A program made the position numbers and the translations under genes. The notes beneath the pieces were generated by a model. The model was given only the letters and a program-made list of their open reading frames with translations, did not search any database and was not told the DNA's origin. Positions 37,090 through 45,587 of a stretch of 64,000 bases of DNA are shown here, piece after piece (positions within the stretch are counted from its first letter, which is position 1; each line of letters starts with the position of its first letter). Source of the DNA: Opitutaceae bacterium TAV5 (GTDB taxonomy: Bacteria; Verrucomicrobiota; Verrucomicrobiia; Opitutales; Opitutaceae); NCBI GenBank assembly GCA_000242935.3, contig CP007053.1, positions 5,565,001 to 5,629,000 of the forward strand, written 5' to 3'.

Positions 37090-38229
37090 ATGATGTTTTT
37101 TATTCGTGCGGTGTGTCTCGTGGCGGCGGGCTCGTGGGCCTGTCAGGCCGGAGCCGGTATTCAGGTCCTGGAGACACGCGTCGTCAGTCCGCAGCCCGGC
37201 TATTATCATGGCTGGCCCACGGTGGCGGCGGATGCCTCGGGCGGGCTCTTTCTCGTCTATTCCGGGGGGCGCGACTACCATGTCTGCCCCTTTGGCCGGG
37301 TGGAGCTGATGACCTCGCGCGACGGCGGCCGGACCTGGGCGTGGCCGCGTGTGGTGCTGGACAGCGCGACCGACGACCGCGACGCGGGCGTGCTCGCCAC
37401 GCCGGGCGGAGCACTGCTGGTGACCTCCTTCACCTCGCTCGCCTATCAGGACCATCTGCGCGACCCCGCGCGCTTGTTGAAAAAAACCTTCGGCGACGAA
37501 CTCGACACCCATCTGGCGCGCTGGCGCAGCGCGGACGCCCGGTATGCGCAGGCCGCGAAGGAGCGCGACGTGGGCATGTGGTTCATCCGCTCCGGGGATG
37601 GCGGCAAGACGTGGTCGGACCGCTATGCCGCGCCTTGCAACAGCCCGCATGGTCCGGTGGCGCTGCGCGACGGCCGCCTGCTCTATGCCGGCAAGGAACT
37701 CTGGACGGAGGAAAAGAAGGTCGGCGTGTGGCTCTCCGCCGACGATGGGCTGACGTGGAAACGCGCCGCGTGGCTGGAGCCCCGGCCCGGCGAGACGGTA
37801 ACCGATTACCACGAATTGAGCGCCATCGAGGCCGCCGACGGCACGCTCATCGTGCAGATTCGCAATCACAACGGCGGACGGCGCGAGACGCTCCAGTGCG
37901 AATCGCACGATGGCGGGGCGACCTGGACCCTGCCGCGCGCGATCGGTGTCGACGGTTTCCCCTCCCATCTGGTGCGCCTGAAGGATGGCCGGTTGGTGAT
38001 GACCTACGGCTGGCGCGAGGCGCCCCGCGGCATCCGGGGGCGCGTGAGCGCCGACCACGGGCGCACGTGGTCGGAGGAGTTTGTCCTGACCGACGACGCG
38101 CCAGGCTGGGACGTGGGTTATCCGGGCACGGTGGAACTGGCGGACGGCCAGCTCCTGACCGTGTGGTATGAGGTGATGGCCGACTCGCCCAAGGCCGTGC
38201 TGCGACAGGCCCGCTGGAGCCTCGAATAA
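37090..38229 (+). CDS. Secreted sialidase-like protein (first copy)
   Basis: 379 residues, ATG at 37090; signal peptide to about residue 22 (VAAGSWACQAGAG). Six-bladed propeller of the exo-sialidase/BNR superfamily. Asp-box repeats SRDGGRTW, SGDGGKTW, SADDGLTW, SHDGGATW and SADHGRTW are spaced along the chain. YYHGWPTVAADASGGLFLVY opens the domain, and GWRE and GFPSHLVRL are shared with the next gene. Removal of terminal sialic acid or a related sugar from host glycans is inferred; the arginine triad cannot be assigned with confidence. Same operon as its paralogue 23 nt downstream. Confidence 0.82.
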   Translation: MMFFIRAVCLVAAGSWACQAGAGIQVLETRVVSPQPGYYHGWPTVAADASGGLFLVYSGGRDYHVCPFGRVELMTSRDGGRTWAWPRVVLDSATDDRDAGVLATPGGALLVTSFTSLAYQDHLRDPARLLKKTFGDELDTHLARWRSADARYAQAAKERDVGMWFIRSGDGGKTWSDRYAAPCNSPHGPVALRDGRLLYAGKELWTEEKKVGVWLSADDGLTWKRAAWLEPRPGETVTDYHELSAIEAADGTLIVQIRNHNGGRRETLQCESHDGGATWTLPRAIGVDGFPSHLVRLKDGRLVMTYGWREAPRGIRGRVSADHGRTWSEEFVLTDDAPGWDVGYPGTVELADGQLLTVWYEVMADSPKAVLRQARWSLE

Positions 38230-38252
38230 AGAAGCCGCGAACGTTTTATTTT

Positions 38253-39512
38253 ATGTGGAAAGCAGGAAAAAGGGAATGGATAGAGAGGCGGAACGGGTTC
38301 TTCCCGTTTTCCGGTTTTCCCTACTGGAGGTGGTTTGCCGCCTTTTTGTCCATGGGCGCGGTCGCGATGGCGGACGAGGCGCGCATGGCGCCCGCCGGCG
38401 GAGTCTCGCGCCAGTCCCTCGCGGACGCGCCGCCGATGCCGGCCTCGGGCGAGCGCGTGACCGTGAGCGTGACGGAGACGAAGATCATCAGTCACGAAAA
38501 CCGGTATTACCACGGCTGGGGCACCGTGGCGGCGGGACGCGACGGCACGCTGCATCTCGTGTATTCGGGCGGGCGCGACTACCACGTCTGCCCGCTCGGG
38601 CGGCTCGAATACATGACCTCGCATGACGAGGGCGCGACGTGGACCTGGCCCCGCGTGCTGGACGACAGTCTGACCGACAACCGCGACTCGGGCATCGTGG
38701 AGACGCCGAACGGGGTGCTGCTGGCGGGCTTCTACACCTCGATCATCGGCTACCAGATCCACATGAACGACCCGAAGCGCCTCATTGCCTCGGTGTTTGG
38801 CGAACACCTGCCGGAGACGCTCGCCAGGTGGCGCAACGTGGAGGCGCGCTCCACGCAGGCGGAGCGCCAGGCCGACGTGGGATTCTGGATGAAGCGTTCC
38901 ACGGATGGCGGGCTCACCTGGTCCCCGCGCTACAAGGTGCCCGGCTACAATCCCCACGGGCCGGTGGCGCTGCGCGACGGGCGGATGTTTTTCGCGGCGG
39001 CTCACGACGCGTGGGTGTCGGAGGACGACGGCCTCACGTGGACACTCTTCTCGAAGCTGCCCACCGGCCCCGGCGAGATGCACTCCATCGAGGCGGCCGA
39101 CGGCGCGCTTATCGTGCATGTCCGCAACAAGGTGAAGACGGCCAAGGGTACCCGGCAGCGCATCATCCAGAGCCGTTCCGAAGACGGCGGAAAAACCTGG
39201 GATGCCCCGCGCGTGGTGGCGGAAGGTTACCCCTCGCATCTGGTGCGGCTGGCGGACGGCACGCTCATCACCACCTACGGCTGGCGGCAGGCTCCCTTCG
39301 GCATTCGCGGAAAACTCAGCCGCGACCACGGGCGCTCCTGGTCGGAGGAGTTTGTCGTCACCGACGACGGCGCGAACTGGGACCTCGGTTATCCCAGCAC
39401 GGTGCAGCTCCGCGACGGGAGCCTGTTGACCGTCTGGTATGAGGCGCCGGAGGGCTCGCATCTCGCCGGGCTGCGGCAGGCGAAATGGAACATCAAGGTG
39501 TCACGGCCATGA
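38253..39512 (+). CDS. Secreted sialidase-like protein (second copy)
   Basis: 419 residues, ATG at 38253. A hydrophobic segment after a basic start (RWFAAFLSMGAVAMA) acts as signal peptide or anchor. It is clearly a paralogue of the preceding protein: YYHGWGTVAAGRDGTLHLVY, SGGRDYHVCPLGRLEYM, Asp boxes STDGGLTW, SEDDGLTW, SEDGGKTW and SRDHGRSW, and YPSHLVRLADG. Tandem divergent copies suggest different linkages or sugars. Its stop overlaps the esterase start by 4 nt (39509-39512), so the two are translationally coupled. Confidence 0.82.
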   Translation: MWKAGKREWIERRNGFFPFSGFPYWRWFAAFLSMGAVAMADEARMAPAGGVSRQSLADAPPMPASGERVTVSVTETKIISHENRYYHGWGTVAAGRDGTLHLVYSGGRDYHVCPLGRLEYMTSHDEGATWTWPRVLDDSLTDNRDSGIVETPNGVLLAGFYTSIIGYQIHMNDPKRLIASVFGEHLPETLARWRNVEARSTQAERQADVGFWMKRSTDGGLTWSPRYKVPGYNPHGPVALRDGRMFFAAAHDAWVSEDDGLTWTLFSKLPTGPGEMHSIEAADGALIVHVRNKVKTAKGTRQRIIQSRSEDGGKTWDAPRVVAEGYPSHLVRLADGTLITTYGWRQAPFGIRGKLSRDHGRSWSEEFVVTDDGANWDLGYPSTVQLRDGSLLTVWYEAPEGSHLAGLRQAKWNIKVSRP

Positions 39513-40267
39513 ACAAGCGCCGCGCCTCCCTCGGGATCATGCTCGTCGGCGCACTGTTCGTCGTGCTGCCGGGTGGCCGCGCGACAGGCAACACCGCCGC
39601 CACGCCGGAAGCGCGGGACGGACGCTTTCATCAAAGCTATGTCGAGCGAGCGCGACAGGGAGGGATCGATCTCCTCTTCATCGGTGATTCGATCACGCAG
39701 TACTGGACCGACCGGAGCCCCGCGCGCGGAGGGCTGCCGGTCTGGCAACGCGAGTTCGAGCCTCTCCGCGCGGCGAACTTCGGGGTGAACGGCGAGCGCA
39801 CCCAGCACATCCTGTGGCGCCTGCAAAACGGCGAGGGCGAAGGCTACCGGCCCAAGGCTGTCGTCCTGCTCGCCGGCACGAACAACACCGGGCGTGAAAA
39901 GGGTGGCTCCGGCCTGCGCAACACCGCTCCCGAGATCGTGGACGGCATCGTCGCGATCGTGACCGAGCTGCGTGGACGTTTCCCCGAGGCACGCATCCTG
40001 CTCCTCGGTCTGTTGCCCCGCTGGCCCGCCGGGTCGGATTACAGAAAGCAAATCGAGGAGGTGAACCGGCGCCTGCCGGCCATCGGCGGCGATGGACAGG
40101 TTGTCTACATCGATTGCGGCGCGCCCTTTCTGCTCCCGGACGGAGAGGTGGACCGGCGCCTGATGCCCGACGGCATCCACCCGAATGCCGCGGGCTACGA
40201 GATTTTGACCGCCGCCATCAAGGCGGCCCTGGGAGACACACTGAAACTGGAGGAATCGAATATATGA
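39509..40267 (+). CDS. Secreted SGNH/GDSL hydrolase, probable sugar O-acetylesterase
   Basis: 252 residues from the ATG at 39509, overlapping the sialidase stop. Signal peptide NKRRASLGIMLVGALFVVLP. The four SGNH blocks are present: GDSIT (Ser), GVNGERT (Gly), GTNN (Asn) and DGIHPNAAGY (Asp/His). Related to the PAF-acetylhydrolase-like esterases. Between sialidases and a NanM-like protein it most plausibly removes O-acetyl groups from sialic acids so that sialidase and lyase can act; inferred from context. Overlaps the next start by 4 nt. Confidence 0.85.
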   Translation: MNKRRASLGIMLVGALFVVLPGGRATGNTAATPEARDGRFHQSYVERARQGGIDLLFIGDSITQYWTDRSPARGGLPVWQREFEPLRAANFGVNGERTQHILWRLQNGEGEGYRPKAVVLLAGTNNTGREKGGSGLRNTAPEIVDGIVAIVTELRGRFPEARILLLGLLPRWPAGSDYRKQIEEVNRRLPAIGGDGQVVYIDCGAPFLLPDGEVDRRLMPDGIHPNAAGYEILTAAIKAALGDTLKLEESNI

Positions 40268-41010
40268 AAAATGAACATGAAATCGCGGGCCGCTTTGCCG
40301 GACGGCAGGGCTTCACCCTGATCGAGCTGCTCGCCGTCATCGCCATCATCGGCGTGCTGGCCGCCATCCTGCTCGTCACCGTGCAGGCGGTGCGCAAGCA
40401 GGCGAACCGGGTAAGCGCCATCGGCAACCTGCGCAGCCTCGGGCAGGCCGCCGCCTTGTGGGCGACGGAGCGCAAGGACGAGATTTTCACCACCTATTCG
40501 ACGGAATGGGGGCCGGGGTCCTCGACGGCCTTCACGTACTGGGACCAGTTTCTTCCTTTCTTCTACGCCGGTCAGAATTACGCCATCATGGTGACACGGG
40601 GCGATGATCTGGCCACGGCCAACAACCCCGGGATCAAGCGCAGCCGGCTCGCGCCTCCCTTGCTCGGCGGGCGGGAAACCTATCACAGTTATGCCCGCAA
40701 CGTCGATCTGCCCCGGCCGCGCAACGCGACCAGTTGGATCGATGCCCCGGCCAGGCTCATGCTGCTCGAGAATCCGGCGCGCACCATGCTCCTGATCGAA
40801 ACCCGCCAGAACAGCGTGATGTATGGCTCCTATCCCGAGACTTATTTCAATTTCGTGGACGGAAAGACGATGGTGCTGTTTTGCGACGGCCATGTCGCCG
40901 CGGTGCCGAAGAACGAGGTGATCCGGGAGCCGTCGAGCGCCGATTGGTCGGCGGCCAAGAGGCTGTTCTGGTATGGCTTTTCCGACGCCACCCAGGCGCA
41001 GCCCTATTGA
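40264..41010 (+). CDS. Type II secretion pseudopilin-like protein
   Basis: 248 residues from the ATG at 40264, with ribosome site GGAGG at about 40250; the longer frame from 40114 runs inside the esterase gene. Prepilin leader FAGRQ-GFTLIELLAVIAIIGVLA followed by the amphipathic N-terminal helix, then a globular domain (RETYHSYARNVDLP, KTMVLFCDGHVAAVPKNEV) of the kind expanded in Verrucomicrobia and Planctomycetes (DUF1559-like, H-X9-DG type). ATGA overlap with the esterase places it in the sialidase operon. Possibly a surface fibre or secretion part for glycan capture. Confidence 0.87.
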   Translation: MKNEHEIAGRFAGRQGFTLIELLAVIAIIGVLAAILLVTVQAVRKQANRVSAIGNLRSLGQAAALWATERKDEIFTTYSTEWGPGSSTAFTYWDQFLPFFYAGQNYAIMVTRGDDLATANNPGIKRSRLAPPLLGGRETYHSYARNVDLPRPRNATSWIDAPARLMLLENPARTMLLIETRQNSVMYGSYPETYFNFVDGKTMVLFCDGHVAAVPKNEVIREPSSADWSAAKRLFWYGFSDATQAQPY

Positions 41011-41031
41011 GCCGGGAAACTTCATCCCGGG

Positions 41032-42126
41032 ATGAACAGAATGCACCTCTCCCTGGCGGCGGTGGGGCTGGCGACCGTGTGCGGGGAGGTGGTTGGCGGG
41101 GAATGGCAGCAACTGGCGCGCCTGCCCGATCCGGTCGGTTTTGGCGGCATGTTCGCCGGCGTGCTGGACGGCGCCCTGGTCACGGGCGGCGGTTCCCGGT
41201 TCGTGGACCGTCCGCTGTGGCAGGGCGGCACGAAAGGCTACGGCGAAAAAATCTATGTCCTGGCTTCACCCGACGGGCGCTGGAGCGAGAGCGAGGCCCG
41301 GCTGCCCAAGGGGCTGGGGCACTTCGCCGTCGCGGCGGCGCGGGATGAAATCTACCTCCTCGGCGGCCTGTCGGCGGAGGGATACGAGGCGGCTTGTCAC
41401 CGGATCGGGTGGAGCGGCGGGCAAATCGTCGTCAGCCGGCTGCCCGATTTGCCTGCGCCGCTCGGCTATGGGGTTGCCGCGGTGGCGGGCGGGCGGGTGG
41501 TCGTGGCGGGCGGGCAGCACGCGGCGGATGCGAGGCGCATGAACACGCGGGTATGGTCGTTGGACCCGCGCGCGCCGGCGGGAGGCTGGCGGCGCGAGGC
41601 CGATCTGCCCGGATCCGGCGTGATCGTGCCCTGCGCCGCCGCGCAGGGAGATCATTTTTACCTGTTCGGGGGTCTGGCGTATGACGGAGACGGCCGGCCG
41701 TCTCCGTCCTCCGGAGCCTGCCGCTACGATCTCGCGAAACGGGTGTGGCGGATGTTGCCCGCGATGCCGGAAGCGCGCGTGGCGGCGGCGACGCCGTGCC
41801 CGGTCCTGGAAGACGGACGTATCCTCATCGCGGGTGGCTACGCCGATGTTTTTGGTGGACCGCCGCGCGAGCATCCGGGCTTCAGCACGGGGACGTTTTT
41901 GTACAACGTGTCTTCCGGCGAATGGGAGACCGGCGCGGTCCTTCCGGCGGAGCCTTTCGGCGAGCGGGACGGCATCACCGATACCGGCCTCCATCCAGTC
42001 GCGGCCGCGGCGGGGGCGTATTGGCGGGGACGGGCGGTGATCGTGGGCGGCGAAACCCGGCCATCGGCCAGGACCGCCGCCGTCCTGGCCTGGCGATTTC
42101 GCTCCGCCCGGGCATCGGCAGATTGA
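41032..42126 (+). CDS. Kelch-repeat protein, N-acetylneuraminate epimerase-like
   Basis: 364 residues, ATG at 41032, signal peptide to about GEVVGG. Six-bladed Kelch propeller with paired glycines in each blade (YLLGGLSAEG, VVVAGGQHA, YLFGGLAYDG, LIAGGYADV, VIVGGETR). The opening LPDPVGFGGMFAGVLDGALV and GGSRF resemble NanM/YjhT, which converts alpha- to beta-sialic acid after sialidase release. Last gene of the sialidase operon; convergent with the MFS transporter 50 nt away. Confidence 0.8.
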   Translation: MNRMHLSLAAVGLATVCGEVVGGEWQQLARLPDPVGFGGMFAGVLDGALVTGGGSRFVDRPLWQGGTKGYGEKIYVLASPDGRWSESEARLPKGLGHFAVAAARDEIYLLGGLSAEGYEAACHRIGWSGGQIVVSRLPDLPAPLGYGVAAVAGGRVVVAGGQHAADARRMNTRVWSLDPRAPAGGWRREADLPGSGVIVPCAAAQGDHFYLFGGLAYDGDGRPSPSSGACRYDLAKRVWRMLPAMPEARVAAATPCPVLEDGRILIAGGYADVFGGPPREHPGFSTGTFLYNVSSGEWETGAVLPAEPFGERDGITDTGLHPVAAAAGAYWRGRAVIVGGETRPSARTAAVLAWRFRSARASAD

Positions 42127-42175
42127 GCCGGCGGACTATCGCCTTCCGTGTATTGCGCGGGCCCAATCCGCGGCG

Positions 42176-43423
42176 TCACTCGTTCGCGCCGGGGCGGGGC
42201 TTGAGGAAGGCGAGGAGCGCGGCGCAGGCGGCGAGGGCGAAGGCGGCGAAGAGGAAAACCTTGTCGAGCTCGACGTGGGCGTCGCGCATGGCCCCGCCGA
42301 CGTAGATGGAGAGGCCGCCGATCACGCAGGCGAAAAAGTTGAGGATGCCGTAGGCGGTGGCGCGGTAACGCTGGTCGGCCACCACGCAGAGGATGGGCAT
42401 CATGTTGGCGTCGGCGAAGCAGCGGGTGCCGCCGAAGATCATGAGCCCGGCGATGGCGAGGCTGAAGGTGTCGGTCGTGGCCACGAGGAAGACCGCGGGT
42501 GCGGAGACGAGCATGCCGATCAGCGGCACGAGGATGCGGGCTCGCTCGTTGTGGCGGCTCCAGCGATCCGCCCACCAGCCGCCGAAAAGCACACCGACCA
42601 GCGCCGCGATTTGCAGGTAGCCGGTGGCGGAGAAGCCGGCAGCGCCCTGCCCGAGGTTGAAGCGGGTGCCGAGGTAGGTGGGCATCCACGCGAGCACGCA
42701 CCAGTTGGCCATGCCGAGCAGGCCCCAAAAACCGAAGGCGAGCCAGAAGGCGGGCAGACGGAAGAGGCTGGAAAAGGCTTTGCCGAGACGGGGCCTGGAC
42801 ACGGGCGCGGAGGCGTCCGACCGGCCTGCCGTCCCGGAGGCGACCGGCTGCGGGTCGCGCAGGGCGATCATGAGCACGACGGCGTAGACGACGCCGGCGA
42901 GGCCGAAGAGGTTGAAGGCGGTGGTCCAGTCGTGGCGCTCGGCGATGACGCCGCCGAGTCCGCCCAGCCCCTGCCCGACGAAGATGCCGGTCATGTGGAT
43001 GCCGGTGGCGAGCGAGCGGGTGGAGCCGCGGTGGTAGTCGGCGATGAGCGCGAGTGCGGCGGGCAGGTAAAAAGCCTCGCTGATGCCCATGAGGGCGCGG
43101 GCGGCGAGAAGTTGCTCGAAGTTTTGGGCGTGGGCGGTGAGCCAGGTGATGCAGGACCACGCGATCAGGCTGCCGATGATGATCCGGGTGCGGCTGAACC
43201 TGTCGGCGAGGAAACCCGCGAAGGGGCTCAGGCAGCCGTAGATCCAGAGAAAGACGGAGGTGAGCAGGCCAAACTGCGCGTCGGTCATCGGGATGGCGTC
43301 GACCACGCTCTCGCGCATCGTGGTGAGCATGATGCGGTCGATGTAGTTGAGGCAGCCGACGACCCAGAGGAGGCCGACAACGAGCCAGGCGCGTGCCGGA
43401 AGAGCAGGTGAGGATGCGGGCAT
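42176..43423 (-). CDS. MFS transporter (anion:cation symporter type)
   Basis: 415 residues from the ATG at 43423 (MPASSPALPARAWLV); the frame is open to 43516. Twelve spans; GLLWVVGCLNYIDRIMLTTM, LSPFAGFLADRFSRTRIIIG and the GGWWADRWSRHNERARIL half-repeat are typical of the ACS branch that imports hexuronates, galactonate and sialic acid. It is convergent with the NanM-like gene, and has a TGTATACA operator candidate upstream (43584), identical to that of the aldolase. It is therefore likely to be the uptake system for the sugar-acid regulon. Confidence 0.87.
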   Translation of the reverse strand: MPASSPALPARAWLVVGLLWVVGCLNYIDRIMLTTMRESVVDAIPMTDAQFGLLTSVFLWIYGCLSPFAGFLADRFSRTRIIIGSLIAWSCITWLTAHAQNFEQLLAARALMGISEAFYLPAALALIADYHRGSTRSLATGIHMTGIFVGQGLGGLGGVIAERHDWTTAFNLFGLAGVVYAVVLMIALRDPQPVASGTAGRSDASAPVSRPRLGKAFSSLFRLPAFWLAFGFWGLLGMANWCVLAWMPTYLGTRFNLGQGAAGFSATGYLQIAALVGVLFGGWWADRWSRHNERARILVPLIGMLVSAPAVFLVATTDTFSLAIAGLMIFGGTRCFADANMMPILCVVADQRYRATAYGILNFFACVIGGLSIYVGGAMRDAHVELDKVFLFAAFALAACAALLAFLKPRPGANE

Positions 43424-43583
43424 GAAAAAATCAATCGGGCCGGTCACGGCACGCGGCAGACATGTTGAGTGAAGAGAATCGGCGTCCGGATGGGCCACCC
43501 CGGCCGCAGCGATCAAGATTCATCAAACAGCCTGGTTCGCTCGGGTTGTTACTTGAAAAATCAAAAATGCCCAAAGTTGATAC

Positions 43584-43598
43584 ATGTGTATACATATG
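43584..43598 (+). promoter_or_regulatory. GntR-type operator candidate upstream of the MFS gene
   Basis: ATGTGTATACATATG, identical over 15 nt to 34797-34811. 161 nt before the ATG at 43423, or 68 nt before the upstream in-frame start at 43516. It lies between the MFS gene and the 3' end of the FAH gene. Confidence 0.65.
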
Positions 43599-43723
43599 AG
43601 GTCCATTTTTTGTCAAATTTTAAATTTCCATCTCTGAAGGTGCGCACGATCTGCATTCATGGAAGACGCGGGAGGGCGTGCAGTTCCCTGTCCGCCTCTT
43701 GTGGTTGTCAGGTCATGGCAACG

Positions 43724-44527
43724 TCACGGTTCGTCGATGACAGGATTTTCGAGCCGGCCGATCTTTTCGATTTCGATGACGACACGATCGCCCGCCCGCA
43801 GCCAGCGCGGGGGCTTGCGCGCCATGCCGACGCCATGCGGAGTGCCGGTCAGGATAACGGTCCCGGGGAGCAGGGTGGTGCTGCCGCTCAGGAACTCGAT
43901 CAGCGCGGGCACATCGAAAATCATGTCGCCGGTGTTCCAGTCCTGAAGAACTTCGCCGTTGATCGTGGTGCTGATTTTGAGGGCGTTGGGATCGGGGATT
44001 TCATCCGTAGTGACAATGGCGGGACCGAGGGGCGCAAAGGTGTCGAAAAACTTGCCGCGGCACCATTGCCCGCCACCGCGTTTGATTTGCCAGTCGCGTG
44101 CGCTCACGTCGTTGGCGCAGGTGTAGCCGAGGACGTAGTCGAGAGCATTGGCCCGGGTGACATTTTTGCAGGGCTTGCCGATGACGACCGCAAGTTCACA
44201 TTCGTAATCGACCTCGTCGCTGCGCAGGTGCGTGGGAATCTCGATGGGGTCGCCGGGGTTTTGCAAGGTGTTGTTGCCCTTGACGAAAAGGATCGGAATC
44301 TCGGGAACCCTGGCTCCGCTTTCGGCTGCATGGTGCTTGTAGTTGAGGCCGATGCAGAGAATGCCGGCGGGGACGAGCGGGGCGAGGAGTTTGGCCACAT
44401 CGGCGCGTTCGCCGGTGGGCGCAAGCTCGCCGTAAAGGTCGCCGGTGAGACGCTCGGCGCTGCCATCGGCCTTGAGGGAGCCGAAGTGAATCTGGTCATG
44501 GCTGTCGCGATAACGGATGATCTTCAT
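43724..44527 (-). CDS. Fumarylacetoacetate hydrolase family protein
   Basis: 267 residues, ATG at 44527. Metal-dependent hydrolase or hydratase of 2-keto acids. Motifs: ILCIGLNYKHHAAESG, IPILFVKGNNTLQNP, the metal ligands in VDYECELAVVIGK, the conserved YTCANDVSARDWQ and the C-terminal ILTGTPHGVGM. Close to the subgroup that contains ureidoglycolate lyase and 2,4-diketo-3-deoxy-L-fuconate hydrolase. The latter would fit the neighbouring SDR and aldolase genes as an L-fucose or L-rhamnose acid pathway. A REP-like pair separates it from the upstream SDR. Confidence 0.88.
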   Translation of the reverse strand: MKIIRYRDSHDQIHFGSLKADGSAERLTGDLYGELAPTGERADVAKLLAPLVPAGILCIGLNYKHHAAESGARVPEIPILFVKGNNTLQNPGDPIEIPTHLRSDEVDYECELAVVIGKPCKNVTRANALDYVLGYTCANDVSARDWQIKRGGGQWCRGKFFDTFAPLGPAIVTTDEIPDPNALKISTTINGEVLQDWNTGDMIFDVPALIEFLSGSTTLLPGTVILTGTPHGVGMARKPPRWLRAGDRVVIEIEKIGRLENPVIDEP

Positions 44528-44540
44528 GGTTTGGAAAAAT

Positions 44541-44665
44541 GTAGCTGCGAACGTGAGTTCGCAGGCACGTACGGAGTTGCAGGAGGCGGTTTGAAGAGAT
44601 GGAGAAAAAAGGAAGCGGCGAAAGAACCGGGTCTGCGCAGCCTGCCGGCTTACTTCGGCAGCTAC
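44541..44665. repeat. REPIN-like pair of GTAG hairpins in inverted orientation
   Basis: Plus copy 44541-44564: GTAG, CTGCGAAC-GTGA-GTTCGCAG. Minus copy 44642-44665: GTAG, CTGCCGAA-GTAA-GCCGGCAG. The two face each other across 77 nt. The minus copy overlaps the SDR gene end: its GTAG provides the TAG stop codon (44662-44664). Confidence 0.75.
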
Positions 44666-45486
44666 GGGGAGGCTTCAGGCAGGCGGCCGATCTGGCCGAC
44701 GGTGAGGCCGCCGTCGATGACGAGCGTCTGACCGGTCATGTAGCTGGAGGCATCGGAACAGAGATAGACGCAGGCAGGGCCGCATTCCTCCGCGCGGCCG
44801 ATGCGCGCTTGCAGGATTTTGTGTTCGTAGTGGGAGCGCAGGACGTCGTTGGTGTCGAGCCAGCCGGTGAGCGGTGTGCGGATGAGACCGGGCGCGATGC
44901 CGTTGACGCGGATGTTTTGAGGTGCGAGGGCCAGAGCGAGCGTGCGCGTCATCATGACGAGCGCGCCCTTCGAGGTGTCGTAGACGGCGCTTTGCGCCTC
45001 GGCCTGAAATCCGTTGGTCGAGCTGACAATGACAATCGCCCCGCCGCGCTTGCCGCGCGCATTGGCGAAGGCTTGGGAAAGGAAGAAGGCCGATCGTACG
45101 TTGACGTCGAATGTCTGCTGCCAGATGGCGGGCGTAATCTCCCCGAAGGGAACGTCGAAATAACTGCCGGCGCAATTGACCAGGATATCGGCGGGGTGCG
45201 GAGCCGCATCGGAAAAGGCGGCGTCGGCGAGCGTCTGAATGCCGTCAAACGTGCCGATGTCGGCGGCGATGTAGGACGAGTCGTCGGGAAGATCGGCCGG
45301 ACACGGAACGCGCCCGTGGAAAATGACATGGGCTCCGGCATCCCGCAGAGCAAGTCCGCACGCAAGGCCGATGCCTTTGGAGGAGCCGGTGACCAGCGCG
45401 GTGCGCCCGTGGAGAGAAAAAGGAGTGGGGCGACCGGATGCCGGGCAGGCGGCGGAGTCGGGGATGGAAACGGAAGGTGTGCTCAT
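44662..45486 (-). CDS. Short-chain dehydrogenase/reductase
   Basis: 274 residues from the ATG at 45486 (MSTPSVSIPD); the frame to 45735 overlaps the divergent gene and is not credible. Cofactor loop LVTGSSKGIGLA, NCAGSYF, catalytic IVSSTNG with YDTSKGAL, and C-terminal YMTGQTLVIDGG. Likely a 2-keto-3-deoxy sugar acid or sugar dehydrogenase co-transcribed with the FAH hydrolase. The stop codon TAG lies in the GTAG head of a REP-like hairpin, so the original end may have been altered by repeat insertion. Confidence 0.87.
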   Translation of the reverse strand: MSTPSVSIPDSAACPASGRPTPFSLHGRTALVTGSSKGIGLACGLALRDAGAHVIFHGRVPCPADLPDDSSYIAADIGTFDGIQTLADAAFSDAAPHPADILVNCAGSYFDVPFGEITPAIWQQTFDVNVRSAFFLSQAFANARGKRGGAIVIVSSTNGFQAEAQSAVYDTSKGALVMMTRTLALALAPQNIRVNGIAPGLIRTPLTGWLDTNDVLRSHYEHKILQARIGRAEECGPACVYLCSDASSYMTGQTLVIDGGLTVGQIGRLPEASP

Positions 45487-45587
45487 GCTCGAAAAACGGT
45501 TGGCGCCGGGTGGCGTTTTGCTGTGTCCTGAGAGAGATGGCATTTTGCTTGTCGGAATGCAAGTTTTACAATACGAAACACTGAAGA

